Assembly: GCA_014377145.1 (NCBI GenBank)
Contig: JACMQE010000276.1
Location: 1 to 8,337, forward strand
Length of the DNA stretch: 8,337 bases
Direction of reading: 5' to 3'
DNA from: Glaciimonas sp.
GTDB taxonomy: Bacteria; Pseudomonadota; Gammaproteobacteria; Burkholderiales; Burkholderiaceae
Shown here one piece after another: positions 1 to 6,848 of the stretch. The stretch's first letter is position 1; each line of letters opens with the position of its first letter. The translations under genes were made by a program, and so were the position numbers. The notes under the pieces were generated by a model, which saw nothing but the letters and a program-made list of their open reading frames with translations, was not told the DNA's origin and ran no database searches.

Positions 1-494
1 CCCTGAATGATCGGTTGCAATGGCTAATAATGCACAAGGCAGGCTGCGGGCGACTTCCTGCGCAAACGAAGGTCCGGAAAGTGCACCTGCAGGAATGGTA
101 TCCCCCAGGACTTGACGCACAATCTGATGCGGCAGCAAGCGCGTTTGTTCTTCAAAACCTTTACATAACCAGACAATATTCGGCAATGGCAAGCCCTGCA
201 ATTGCTTGGACAGAGAACGCAATCCGGCGACTGATGAAGCGACAATCAGCAGGTTGTCATTAGCATTTGCATCGGCATGCGTACTCACATAATCGATGGC
301 TTGCGTAAAAATCACCAGTTACAATCAAATTGTCAGGCAAGCGCAAACCGGGTAAATAAATGACGTTATCGCGTTGCTTTGGAGCCAAGGCGATAACTTC
401 CTTATATGCCCCCACAACAACACAATTATGGCTCTGCGCTAACGTGATCGCCAGCGCAGAGCCATGTACCTGCGCCGAGTATATTGATCTTCAT
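1..494 (-). pseudogene. gpsA: gpsA, NAD(P)-dependent glycerol-3-phosphate dehydrogenase, 5' half, frameshifted and cut by window edge
   Basis: GpsA reduces dihydroxyacetone phosphate to sn-glycerol-3-phosphate in the cytosol for phospholipid synthesis. About 165 residues of the N-terminal half can be pieced together from three minus-strand frames. Frame one starts at the ATG at 494-492 and gives MKINILGAGTW, the start of the Rossmann GxGxxG motif. Two bases are then missing at about 462-464. Frame two resumes as GSALAITLAQ and runs through IYLPGLRLPDN to VTGDF. One extra T in a run of five (307-311) shifts the frame again. Frame three runs from 303 to position 1 and contains WLCKGFE and the conserved SGPSFAQEVA. 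Unrepaired, frame one stops at 426-428 and frame two at 260-262. Removing one T restores GDFTQAIDYV. The usual WGR-like segment after the glycine motif reads VVVGAY, which fits relaxed constraint. No clear ribosome binding site precedes the ATG. The gene could be a real pseudogene or an intact gene with sequencing indels. Confidence 0.87.
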
Positions 495-698
495 GGGGGT
501 GGAATCAAAGGACACGGGGACCGATCATTTAATAAAATGGATACGTAGTGCTGGGATTAACGACAGGTGTAACCACCGCGGCAAGTACAGCAATACCCTT
601 CTACAGTATTAACAATACCTCTTACCTAGCGATGATCTTCGCTGCAAATGCGCTAACAAATACTGGTCGTTAAGATAATCTACAATAAAAGTATGATC
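495..698. other. Gene-free gap between SH3 gene and gpsA
   Basis: No plausible coding frame lies here. The gap contains a small perfect palindrome, GTATT-AAC-AATAC, at 606-618, and a repeat-like segment at 548-582. I found no convincing promoter for the minus-strand gpsA and no hairpin with a T-tract after the SH3 gene. Confidence 0.5.
548..582 (+). repeat. Short degenerate repeat-like segment resembling an Alu 3'-region motif
   Basis: The first 12 bases (GTGCTGGGATTA) match the well-known Alu consensus exactly. After a four-base insertion, CAGG and CCACCGCG also match, with a few substitutions and one deletion between and after them. This is seen by eye against a remembered consensus. The segment lies in an intergenic gap of otherwise bacterial sequence and is already degenerate, so it is more likely a decayed bacterial interspersed repeat or chance than contamination. 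Confidence 0.3.
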
Positions 699-1160
699 TC
701 AATTACCCCAAACTTCAGTTACTTTTACGTAACCGCTCTGGCCATCACGGTGACGCACTCTAATCCAACCGGATGTCCCTGGTTCGATCATCTCCAGCAA
801 TACACCTTTATCAGCACTAAATACCTCTGCCGCTACATCATTGGGATTCGTATGGATTTTCGCGTTGGCAACTTTAACCTGCAAAGTACGTTTGACCACT
901 AGTCCATTTGATTGAACCCAGGACAAATCATCGCTGGCATCACGTACTTTGCTCCAATCACCATAGGTCAGCACGACTTCGACCGGCATCCCACGAGGGG
1001 CGACCGCCACGCGTCGACCTTTTTCAGAAGGCGCGTCATAGAAAATAACTGGGGCCGCGCCAACCGTCTTGAAATCAAGCGCATGTGCCGCCACGTCGAA
1101 TATACCAAAAACCATCGACACAGACACCATTGCCGTACTGGTCACGCGTATACGTTTCAT
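699..1160 (-). CDS. Exported protein with two bacterial SH3 domains
   Basis: This 153-residue protein is probably periplasmic. Residues 1-27 look like a Sec signal peptide: a basic start (MKRIR), a hydrophobic core and AHA just before LDF, the likely cleavage point. Two SH3-like repeats follow. The first spans about residues 30-92 (YDAPSEKGRR, PRGMPVEVV, DWSKVRD, LSWVQSNGLV) and the second about 94-151 (KIHTNPND, GWIRVRHRDGQSGYV). They match the SH3_4/DUF1058 type common in Burkholderiales; such domains generally bind cell wall or peptides, but no target is shown here. The frame opens upstream at 1187, but the internal ATG at 1160-1158 has a well-placed AGAGG and directly precedes the signal peptide, so I chose it. 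The gene lies between secB (157 bases upstream) and gpsA (204 bases downstream), both on the same strand. Confidence 0.87.
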   Translation of the reverse strand: MKRIRVTSTAMVSVSMVFGIFDVAAHALDFKTVGAAPVIFYDAPSEKGRRVAVAPRGMPVEVVLTYGDWSKVRDASDDLSWVQSNGLVVKRTLQVKVANAKIHTNPNDVAAEVFSADKGVLLEMIEPGTSGWIRVRHRDGQSGYVKVTEVWGN

Positions 1161-1167
1161 TTCATCG

Positions 1168-1172
1168 CCTCT
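1168..1172 (-). promoter_or_regulatory. Shine-Dalgarno site fixing the SH3 gene start
   Basis: AGAGG on the minus strand lies seven bases before the ATG at 1160-1158. It supports that start over the upstream start at 1187, which would add nine residues ahead of the signal peptide. Confidence 0.65.
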
Positions 1173-1317
1173 AATTACTAAGAACACACCCGAACGGCCC
1201 TATAAACCAACACCGATATTTTTACCACTGGTCCAACGTATATTAATTGCATCAAAGTCTTGAAGCGTTGTACCGCGCCCCACAATACCTGGCGGCTTAA
1301 AGCTGATAAACGTACTC

Positions 1318-1833
1318 TTAATTGACAGTATTGCTGCCATCGACCGCAATACTGTCCTTGCTTGCCTGACTCTCAGCAAGCGCTTGTGTGCGCTGCTGAT
1401 AAAACACTTCAAAGTTGATTTCAGCCAGATGAATCGGTGGAAAACCAGCACGGGTAATTGCATCAGCGATATTAACGCGCAAATACGGATACACAATATT
1501 CGGGCAACCGATGCTAAGCAAAGGATCTAACTGCTCGGCGGGGATATTACGCACTTCAAAAATACCGGCTTGTTTGCCTTCGACCAAAAAAGCAACCTTG
1601 TCCTTAATCTTGGCGGTGACGGTGATTGTCACATTCGATTCGAAGATACCTTCAGCCAGCGCTTCGGCGCCCACATCAACAGCTACTTCGATTTGTGGCG
1701 CATCCTGCTCCAGAAAAATCGCTGGGGAATTAGGCTGCTCAAGCGATAGATCTTTCAGATATACACGTTGAATCTGAAACACTGGCTGATCATTGACTTC
1801 GGTATTTTCAGTTTGTTTAATTTCGTCTGTCAT
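1318..1833 (-). CDS. secB: Protein-export chaperone SecB
   Basis: SecB is a cytosolic homotetrameric chaperone that keeps preproteins unfolded and hands them to SecA at the SecYEG translocase. The 171-residue product has the family landmarks: [14 protein letters not shown] near residues 22-35, the [10 protein letters not shown] strand region in the middle, and [11 protein letters not shown] followed by [19 protein letters not shown] near the C-terminus. E. coli SecB has 155 residues; the extra length is an acidic, polar N-terminus ([17 protein letters not shown]) and a slightly longer tail. GAAAGAG lies just upstream of the ATG as a ribosome binding site. The gene follows grxC on the same strand after a 236-base gap (1834-2064 plus the grxC stop region), longer than other gaps in the block, so it may have its own promoter, although I see none that is clear. 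It is clearly intact. Confidence 0.97.
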   Translation of the reverse strand: MTDEIKQTENTEVNDQPVFQIQRVYLKDLSLEQPNSPAIFLEQDAPQIEVAVDVGAEALAEGIFESNVTITVTAKIKDKVAFLVEGKQAGIFEVRNIPAEQLDPLLSIGCPNIVYPYLRVNIADAITRAGFPPIHLAEINFEVFYQQRTQALAESQASKDSIAVDGSNTVN

Positions 1834-2064
1834 AAAACTCTTTCAGTAAATTTAAAGATGAATGGAATACGCCAGCTATAGAACGGATAGTGCAACAATT
1901 AGAAACGACCTTCGAGTCTGTTTGCTATCGAAAGTTTCACTGACTTGAATGCCCGGTCAGCGACTGAAGTAATATGCGTAAATTCCTATTAGGCATCGTA
2001 TCAAATATGCTGAGCAGCTTCTAATACCATCCAATGTCAGTTCGGTTCAGGGCCAATCCAGAAT

Positions 2065-2328
2065 CTAAGTGCTTTGCAGCAGAGGCAGTAGCTTACCTGC
2101 GTGATCAAGCACACTCAAATCATCGAAGCCACCAACATGGGTCTCACCAATATAAATCTGCGGGACTGTACGACGTCCGGTTTTTTTCATCATTTCATCG
2201 CGCTGTTGCGGATCAAGATCGATCCGCACTTTTTCAATATTTTCCACACCGCGCGATTTCAACAACTGTTCTGCGCGAATACAATAGGGACATACAGCAG
2301 TGCTGTACATTAAAACATGGGCGCTCAT
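2065..2328 (-). CDS. grxC: Glutaredoxin 3 (GrxC)
   Basis: Small dithiol glutaredoxin of 87 residues (E. coli GrxC has 83). It reduces protein disulfides and protein-glutathione mixed disulfides in the cytosol using glutathione. The CPYC redox motif is at residues 13-16, followed by the cis-proline loop TVPQIYI and the glutathione-binding GGFDDL near residue 70. The frame is open back to 2415, but MSAHVLMYST at 2328 is the family start and has AAAGAG about six bases upstream. The longer version would overlap the end of the rhodanese gene. The gene starts 16 bases after the rhodanese stop, so the two are very likely cotranscribed, as in E. coli yibN-grxC-secB-gpsA. Confidence 0.97.
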   Translation of the reverse strand: MSAHVLMYSTAVCPYCIRAEQLLKSRGVENIEKVRIDLDPQQRDEMMKKTGRRTVPQIYIGETHVGGFDDLSVLDHAGKLLPLLQST

Positions 2329-2344
2329 AGGTTTCTCTTTAACG

Positions 2345-2746
2345 TTATTTGATGGTCGGTAGACCTTGGATTTGCCAGTTAGTAATTCCGCCATCCAAAC
2401 TGTAGGCTTGTTCAAAACCTGCCTTAGCGAGTTGGGCCGTGGCTTTGGACGCTTGGGTGCCAGTCTGGCAAACTACAATGACATTCTTCGCCTTGAATTT
2501 TTCTATTTCAACCAGGCGGATTGTCAGATCTTTCAAGGGTATGTTTTTTGATCCAATTAAATGACCGGCAGAAAAACCTTCGGCCTCACGTACATCCAGC
2601 ACTAAACTCTTACCTCGGTTAATGAGTTGCGTTGCTTGCAATGTTGTTACTTTGCTTCCACGTCGTTGCAAGAGCGGAAAAATCAGCCCTCCGCCCGAAA
2701 AAATGATCAATCCGAGCACAAAAATATTATCAATCAAGAATTTCAC
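2345..2746 (-). CDS. Membrane-anchored single-domain rhodanese (YibN-like)
   Basis: Rhodaneses carry persulfide sulfur on an active-site cysteine. This 133-residue protein has one N-terminal membrane segment (about residues 4-25, FLIDNIFVLGLIIF and onward), then a basic RRG, so the domain probably faces the cytoplasm. The rhodanese domain spans about residues 35-130, with VLDVREAEGFSAGHL (49-63), the active-site loop C93-QTGTQ98, and LDGGITNW near the C-terminus. The length and topology match E. coli YibN, which also precedes grxC. The start is a GTG (2746-2744) with only a weak GGA upstream. A TATAAT on the minus strand about 30 bases ahead suggests this gene leads the rhodanese-grxC-secB transcript. 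Its sulfur donor and acceptor cannot be inferred from the sequence. Confidence 0.94.
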   Translation of the reverse strand: MKFLIDNIFVLGLIIFSGGGLIFPLLQRRGSKVTTLQATQLINRGKSLVLDVREAEGFSAGHLIGSKNIPLKDLTIRLVEIEKFKAKNVIVVCQTGTQASKATAQLAKAGFEQAYSLDGGITNWQIQGLPTIK

Positions 2747-2771
2747 ATTGATCCAATGGTATTAGTTAACC

Positions 2772-2798
2772 TTGACATTATAAAATAGAAGCTAAAAT
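2772..2798 (+). promoter_or_regulatory. Candidate sigma-70 promoter for gpmA-envC-ctpA
   Basis: A perfect -35 hexamer TTGACA (2772-2777) is followed after 15 bases by TAAAAT (2793-2798), a five-of-six match to the -10 consensus. The spacer is shorter than the optimal 17. Transcription would start near 2805, about 65 bases before the gpmA ATG. No other equally good site lies in the gap. Confidence 0.55.
2777..2782 (-). promoter_or_regulatory. Candidate -10 element for the rhodanese-grxC-secB transcript
   Basis: The minus strand reads TATAAT here, a perfect -10, about 30 bases ahead of the rhodanese GTG. The -35 region at the right distance is poor (GGATGA-like). The hexamer shares base 2777 with the -35 of the opposing gpmA promoter. 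Confidence 0.45.
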
Positions 2799-2869
2799 AT
2801 CATCCGATTCGTATTGAACAGCATATATTGATTTTTTTCACCTTTTTTTTACTACTCCTTCATTCACCT

Positions 2870-3616
2870 ATGTATAAAATTGTATTAATGCGCCACGGCG
2901 AATCCACCTGGAACCTAGCTAATCGCTTTACCGGTTGGGTGGATGTCGATCTGACAGAAAAAGGTCTTGCAGAGGCCAGGCAAGCTGGCAAGCTACTCAA
3001 GGAAGCAGGTTTCAGTTTTGATCTGGCGTACACCTCAGTTTTAAAGCGCGCCATCCGCACGCTTTGGGGCACTCTTGACGAAATGGATTTAATGTGGGTG
3101 CCGGTACAACACGACTGGCGCTTGAACGAGCGTCACTACGGAGCGTTGCAAGGGTTAAATAAGGCGGAAACTGCTGCTAAATATGGCGATGCGCAGGTCA
3201 TGGTTTGGCGCCGCAGCTACGATACGCGACCACTTAAGTTGGACGAAAACGATCCGCGTGCGTCGTATGACGACCCGCGCTACGCCCATTTGACACATGA
3301 AGAAATCCCGCTTACTGAATGCCTAAAAGACACCGTAGCGCGCGTGCTACCAGCCTGGAATAACACTATCGCTCCAGCCATCCGCAATGGTAAGCGTATT
3401 ATTATCTCAGCCCACGGCAATAGCCTGCGCGCACTCATCAAAATGCTAGATGGTATCAGCGATGCGGACATCGTCGGACTGAATATCCCTAACGGTCAGC
3501 CTCTAGTGTATGAGCTGGATGCTGACCTAAAACCGATCAAGAGCTACTATTTAGGCGATTATTCCGCCATTACTGCCGCGGTGAACAATATTGCAAATCA
3601 GAGAAAAGCAACATAG
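2870..3616 (+). CDS. gpmA: 2,3-bisphosphoglycerate-dependent phosphoglycerate mutase
   Basis: Cytosolic glycolytic and gluconeogenic enzyme interconverting 3- and 2-phosphoglycerate through a phosphohistidine. The 248-residue length matches the family (E. coli GpmA 250). RHGES at residues 8-12 carries the catalytic H9; R60 lies in the SVLKRAIRT segment; [10 protein letters not shown] (86-95) contains the acid/base E87; and [10 protein letters not shown] (180-189) holds the second active-site histidine H182. An upstream TTG at 2828 would add 14 hydrophobic residues ahead of the conserved [11 protein letters not shown], so ATG 2870 is preferred. No purine-rich ribosome binding site precedes it; the leader is pyrimidine-rich, with T runs at 2831-2837 and 2843-2850. 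It is the first gene of a plus-strand operon, with the EnvC-like gene starting 11 bases after its stop. Confidence 0.98.
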   Translation: MYKIVLMRHGESTWNLANRFTGWVDVDLTEKGLAEARQAGKLLKEAGFSFDLAYTSVLKRAIRTLWGTLDEMDLMWVPVQHDWRLNERHYGALQGLNKAETAAKYGDAQVMVWRRSYDTRPLKLDENDPRASYDDPRYAHLTHEEIPLTECLKDTVARVLPAWNNTIAPAIRNGKRIIISAHGNSLRALIKMLDGISDADIVGLNIPNGQPLVYELDADLKPIKSYYLGDYSAITAAVNNIANQRKAT

Positions 3617-3627
3617 ATATCATCCAG

Positions 3628-5232
3628 ATGAACGGAACTCGCCCGGCGCAAACTACCGAGTGCAATACACGCCAGAGTACACGGCAAATAGCGTTATCAG
3701 CCATACTGGCTGCGCGCGCTATAGCACTTATGATCGCCCTTACTGTCGCACTGACATGCGCATCCGTGATCGAGGCAAAGACCGCAACATCAAAAATCAC
3801 CGAACGCAGCAAGCACAAACAGATTGCCGAAACTGAGCGCACTGAACTACAACAAAAATTAAATAGTTTAAAAACCGATATCAATCAGACCGAAACGGCA
3901 AAAAGCAATGCCGCAGATGCATTGGCAGATTCTGAAGCCGCAATTTCGAAAGCGAATCAGTCCCTCTTTGATCTCGGCAGCGAACAAATCCGAACCCAAG
4001 CGACATTAAATAAATTTTTTAAAAAACATGTAGTGCTAAGTAAATTCGTCACCGCACAACAAACGCAAATGGCAACCCTGTTGCGTCAGCAATATCTTGC
4101 CGGTAACGAAGACCGCATCAGATTATTGCTTTCCGGGGAGAACCCCAACCAAATTAATCGCGAATTCCAATACATGGGCTACGTTTCCAAAGCCCAGGCT
4201 AAACTGATTGGAGCACTGCGGGGTAACTTGCAAGCCGTTGAGGTAAATCAGGCGCAGACACAAAATGCCAAAGATGAACTCGACGAAATTACGCTAGAAC
4301 AACGCGATCAGAAAACGTTGCTAGAAAAGGAAAAGAACACACGGGCAGGGCTGCTGAAGCAACTTTCTAGCAAACTGGCCGCACAACGCAAGGAAGTGGG
4401 CAAGACCAAGCGCGACGAACAGCGTCTGACAAGTCTGCTCGACAAACTGGCGATATTAATCGAGGCGCAAAAGAAAGTGGACGCCATTCTTCGTGAAGAG
4501 CGCCGTCAGGAGCAGCTGGCAAAAGTACAAGCAGCAGCACTGGCAAACGCGCAGGCGCAAATAAAGGCCCAAGCCGGACTTGCATTGGCGCTGGAACAAC
4601 AACGTCAGATACAGCGCGACGCTTTGACTAAAAAATCAACTATCGCTGAAGCGCGGCAACGTACTAGCACAAAAGTCTCCTCCTTTACCCCCGATCCGAT
4701 CGACGATGATCAACCGCCGACACAAACTGTCATTGCACCGGCGCAAGCACCAACGCCCCTCGCACCAGCAACGCCAATAGCGCAAAATGAAAAGGCGTCA
4801 GAAACCAGTTCACCAGATACCATCTATGGCAAACCGTTTGCATCTTTGCGTGGCCTACTACGCTTACCAGTACGCGGCGACCTGATGAGTCGCTTTGGCA
4901 GCAAGCGCGACGATGGTCCCGCAAGCAGAGGCGTGTTCATTCGTGCCCCGGAAGGAACCGAAGTTAAAGCGGTAGCCGCCGGTCGAGTAGTCTTTGCTGA
5001 TTGGTTGCGTGGATTCGGCAATTTGATCATTGTCGATCATGGTAATGAATACATGACTATTTATGGTAACAATCAGGCAATATTGAAACATCCTGGCAAT
5101 GTTGTAGTAAAGGCCGGAGACGTGATTGCTACCGCAGGTAACAGCGGCGGCAACGAACAATCAGGTTTATACTTCGAAATTCGGCATCAGGGCCGTGCGT
5201 TTGACCCCCTCAGTTGGGTAACTACTAGGTGA
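3628..5232 (+). CDS. envC: EnvC-like divisome protein: coiled coil plus degenerate LytM (M23) domain
   Basis: Exported protein of 534 residues. Residues about 20-50 form a long signal sequence (hydrophobic 21-47, ending in IEA). Residues about 55-340 are rich in K, E, Q and A with heptad-like spacing, a long coiled coil. A proline-rich linker covers about 354-395. Residues about 411-530 are a LytM/M23 domain. The zinc ligands of active M23 peptidases are missing: the HxxxD region reads SRGVFIRAPEG, and where HxH-type histidines are expected it has IYGNN and LYFEIRHQG. This is the EnvC pattern. In E. coli, EnvC does not cut peptidoglycan; it is recruited by FtsEX and activates the amidases AmiA and AmiB to split the septum. 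By analogy this protein should activate an AmiC-type amidase (inference). No strong ribosome binding site is seen; the start is 11 bases after gpmA, suggesting coupled expression. Only 3 bases separate its stop from ctpA. Confidence 0.92.
   Translation: MNGTRPAQTTECNTRQSTRQIALSAILAARAIALMIALTVALTCASVIEAKTATSKITERSKHKQIAETERTELQQKLNSLKTDINQTETAKSNAADALADSEAAISKANQSLFDLGSEQIRTQATLNKFFKKHVVLSKFVTAQQTQMATLLRQQYLAGNEDRIRLLLSGENPNQINREFQYMGYVSKAQAKLIGALRGNLQAVEVNQAQTQNAKDELDEITLEQRDQKTLLEKEKNTRAGLLKQLSSKLAAQRKEVGKTKRDEQRLTSLLDKLAILIEAQKKVDAILREERRQEQLAKVQAAALANAQAQIKAQAGLALALEQQRQIQRDALTKKSTIAEARQRTSTKVSSFTPDPIDDDQPPTQTVIAPAQAPTPLAPATPIAQNEKASETSSPDTIYGKPFASLRGLLRLPVRGDLMSRFGSKRDDGPASRGVFIRAPEGTEVKAVAAGRVVFADWLRGFGNLIIVDHGNEYMTIYGNNQAILKHPGNVVVKAGDVIATAGNSGGNEQSGLYFEIRHQGRAFDPLSWVTTR
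5227..5232 (+). promoter_or_regulatory. Shine-Dalgarno for ctpA overlapping the envC stop codon
   Basis: AGGTGA contains the TGA stop of the EnvC-like gene and lies three bases before the ctpA ATG at 5236. This layout favours translational coupling and fixes the ctpA start. Confidence 0.7.
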
Positions 5233-5235
5233 AAC

Positions 5236-6747
5236 ATGGGAAGTAAGCTAAAAAATATCAGCTTAATCGGTTTAGGTGTGGTCGCAGGCGTTGCTGCATC
5301 GATCCAATTTGATGCAATTGCGCAAAAGAGTGTGACGTCGCCATTGCCGCTGGAAGAAGTGCGGCAACTAGCTGACGTATTTGGACTGATCAAGTCTGAC
5401 TATGTAGAACCGGTGGACGACAAGAAGCTATTGACCGAAGCGATTTCTGGCATGGTCGCTTCACTTGACCCGCATTCATCCTATTTGGACAAAAAAGGCT
5501 ACAAAGAACTGCGCGAAATGACGCAGGGAAAATTCGTCGGTATCGGCATCGAAGTCGGAATGGAAGAAGGTTACGTCAAAGTCATTTCCCCAATCGAAGA
5601 TTCGCCAGCTTACCGCGCCGGCATCAAGGCAGGCGATCTCATCACCCGTCTCGACGCTATACCGATCAAAGGAATGACGCTGGATCAGGCGGTCAAACGC
5701 ATGCGCGGTGAGCCCAATAGCAAAATCAAACTGACGATTGCCCGCAAAGACGAAGACAAGTCGATCGTCGTCAATATCACGCGCCAGGAGATTCGCGTGC
5801 AAAGCGTCAAATCAAAAGTAGTTGAACCCGGTTATGGCTGGATACGCATCACGCAATTCCAAGAACCAACGGTCAACGACATGGCAAAAAAAATCGAGGC
5901 CATGTACGCAGCAGACCCGAAAATGAAAGGTCTGGTACTCGACTTGCGTAACGATCCAGGCGGCGTACTGCCGGGCGCTATCGGTGTTTCTGCAGCATTC
6001 TTGCCAAAAGATGTGGTGGTGGTGACAACGAATGGTCAGATACCCAGCTCAAAAGCAACTTTTTACGCCAAACCGGAATTTTATGCCTCCGGACCAGGTA
6101 TAGACCGCCTAATCAATCTACCCGATGCCGTGAAAAAGATACCGATGGTCGTACTAGTCAATACCGGCTCCGCTTCGGCCTCTGAAATCGTTGCTGGTGC
6201 ATTGCAAGACTACAAACGTGCCATCATTATGGGATCGCAAACCTTTGGCAAGGGATCAGTCCAGTCCATCATCGCCCTGCCACCAAATCGCCAAACCGCC
6301 GTCAAACTGACTACTGCGCGTTACTACACGCCAAACGGCCGCTCGATTCAGGCAAAAGGCATCGTCCCCGATATGATGGTTGATGAATACCCTGATGGTG
6401 ACCTTCTCCAAGGTCTGCGTATACGCGAAGCCAATCTGACGAAGCATCTGACCAACGACAAGGATAAAGAAGTCGATGTCAATGCGGCAGCAAAAGCAGA
6501 CCAACTGGAAGAAGACCAGCGCATAATTGCCCTTGCAAAAAAACGTAAGCCGCTAGAATTCGGCGCCAAAGACGACTTTCAGTTGAACCAAGCCCTGAAT
6601 TATTTAAAACGCTTACCCGTCCAGCTAGCCAAAGTCCAGCCAAAGCCGGAGCTAGATAAAGACGAGGCAAACGATAGAAACGGCAAAAAAGATCTCCCAA
6701 AAGATGCAATCAAGGATGATGATCTCAAAAAAGTCGATAAAAAATAA
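5236..6747 (+). CDS. ctpA: Carboxyl-terminal processing protease, S41A family (CtpA)
   Basis: Periplasmic serine protease of 503 residues with a Ser-Lys dyad. An N-terminal signal or anchor lies at about residues 8-25. Then come the N-terminal S41 region (ISGMVASLDPHSSYLD, 70-85), a PDZ domain at about 97-172 with its carboxylate-binding loop GIGIEV, and the protease core. The catalytic Ser is S314 in TGSASASEI, and the general base is K339 in TFGKGSVQ, 25 residues later, the same spacing as S452/K477 of E. coli Prc. KGLVLDLRNDPGG at about 231-243 is also typical. The C-terminal 35-40 residues are a highly charged Lys/Asp tail with no obvious fold. Known homologues trim or degrade cell-wall hydrolases and other exported proteins, so the tight pairing with an EnvC-like amidase activator suggests a shared role in peptidoglycan remodelling (inference). 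It ends the operon and is followed by an intrinsic terminator. Confidence 0.96.
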   Translation: MGSKLKNISLIGLGVVAGVAASIQFDAIAQKSVTSPLPLEEVRQLADVFGLIKSDYVEPVDDKKLLTEAISGMVASLDPHSSYLDKKGYKELREMTQGKFVGIGIEVGMEEGYVKVISPIEDSPAYRAGIKAGDLITRLDAIPIKGMTLDQAVKRMRGEPNSKIKLTIARKDEDKSIVVNITRQEIRVQSVKSKVVEPGYGWIRITQFQEPTVNDMAKKIEAMYAADPKMKGLVLDLRNDPGGVLPGAIGVSAAFLPKDVVVVTTNGQIPSSKATFYAKPEFYASGPGIDRLINLPDAVKKIPMVVLVNTGSASASEIVAGALQDYKRAIIMGSQTFGKGSVQSIIALPPNRQTAVKLTTARYYTPNGRSIQAKGIVPDMMVDEYPDGDLLQGLRIREANLTKHLTNDKDKEVDVNAAAKADQLEEDQRIIALAKKRKPLEFGAKDDFQLNQALNYLKRLPVQLAKVQPKPELDKDEANDRNGKKDLPKDAIKDDDLKKVDKK

Positions 6748-6777
6748 TTGGCTTAGACGTTTGTCTAGTCCCCTGCT

Positions 6778-6810
6778 AAAGCCGTATCAAGAGTGATGCA
6801 GCTTTTTTAT
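6778..6810 (+). terminator. Intrinsic terminator after ctpA
   Basis: AAAGCCGTATCA (6778-6789) pairs with TGATGCAGCTTT (6794-6805) around the loop AGAG. The 12-pair stem has one mismatch and one G-T wobble, and a T-run extends to 6808. It lies 30 bases past the ctpA stop and ends the gpmA-envC-ctpA transcript. A small TAGAC-GTTT-GTCTA hairpin just upstream (about 6754-6767) is too weak to call separately. Confidence 0.78.
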
Positions 6811-6818
6811 TTCCTTTA

Positions 6819-6848
6819 TTGACGTTCATCACACTAGTGCCCGATAAT
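6819..6848 (+). promoter_or_regulatory. Promoter-like hexamers immediately before moeB
   Basis: TTGACG (6819-6824) and GATAAT (6843-6848) each match sigma-70 consensus at five of six positions and are 18 bases apart. However, the -10 abuts the ATG at 6849, so transcription would start inside the first codons. Either the pair is fortuitous or the spacing needs another explanation. Confidence 0.25.

Noticed and set aside
15..263. Plus-strand open frame at the left edge
   Set aside because: It is antisense to gpsA, whose minus-strand frame reads as conserved GpsA sequence (WLCKGFE, SGPSFAQEVA).
1200..1496. Minus-strand open frame of 98 codons overlapping secB
   Set aside because: Its first 60 residues are secB read in the wrong frame. 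Only the last part lies outside secB, and it has no independent start.
3570..3884. Minus-strand open frame of 104 codons
   Set aside because: It is antisense to the end of gpmA and the start of the EnvC-like gene, both well supported on the plus strand.
4864..5160. Minus-strand open frame over the LytM domain
   Set aside because: It is a shadow of the conserved LytM coding frame with no family features.
3628..5232. Active M23 endopeptidase
   Set aside because: The expected zinc-binding histidines and aspartate are replaced, as in EnvC, so hydrolytic activity is unlikely.
5476..5802. Minus-strand open frame of 108 codons within ctpA
   Set aside because: It is antisense to the PDZ region of ctpA, with no ribosome binding site or protein features.
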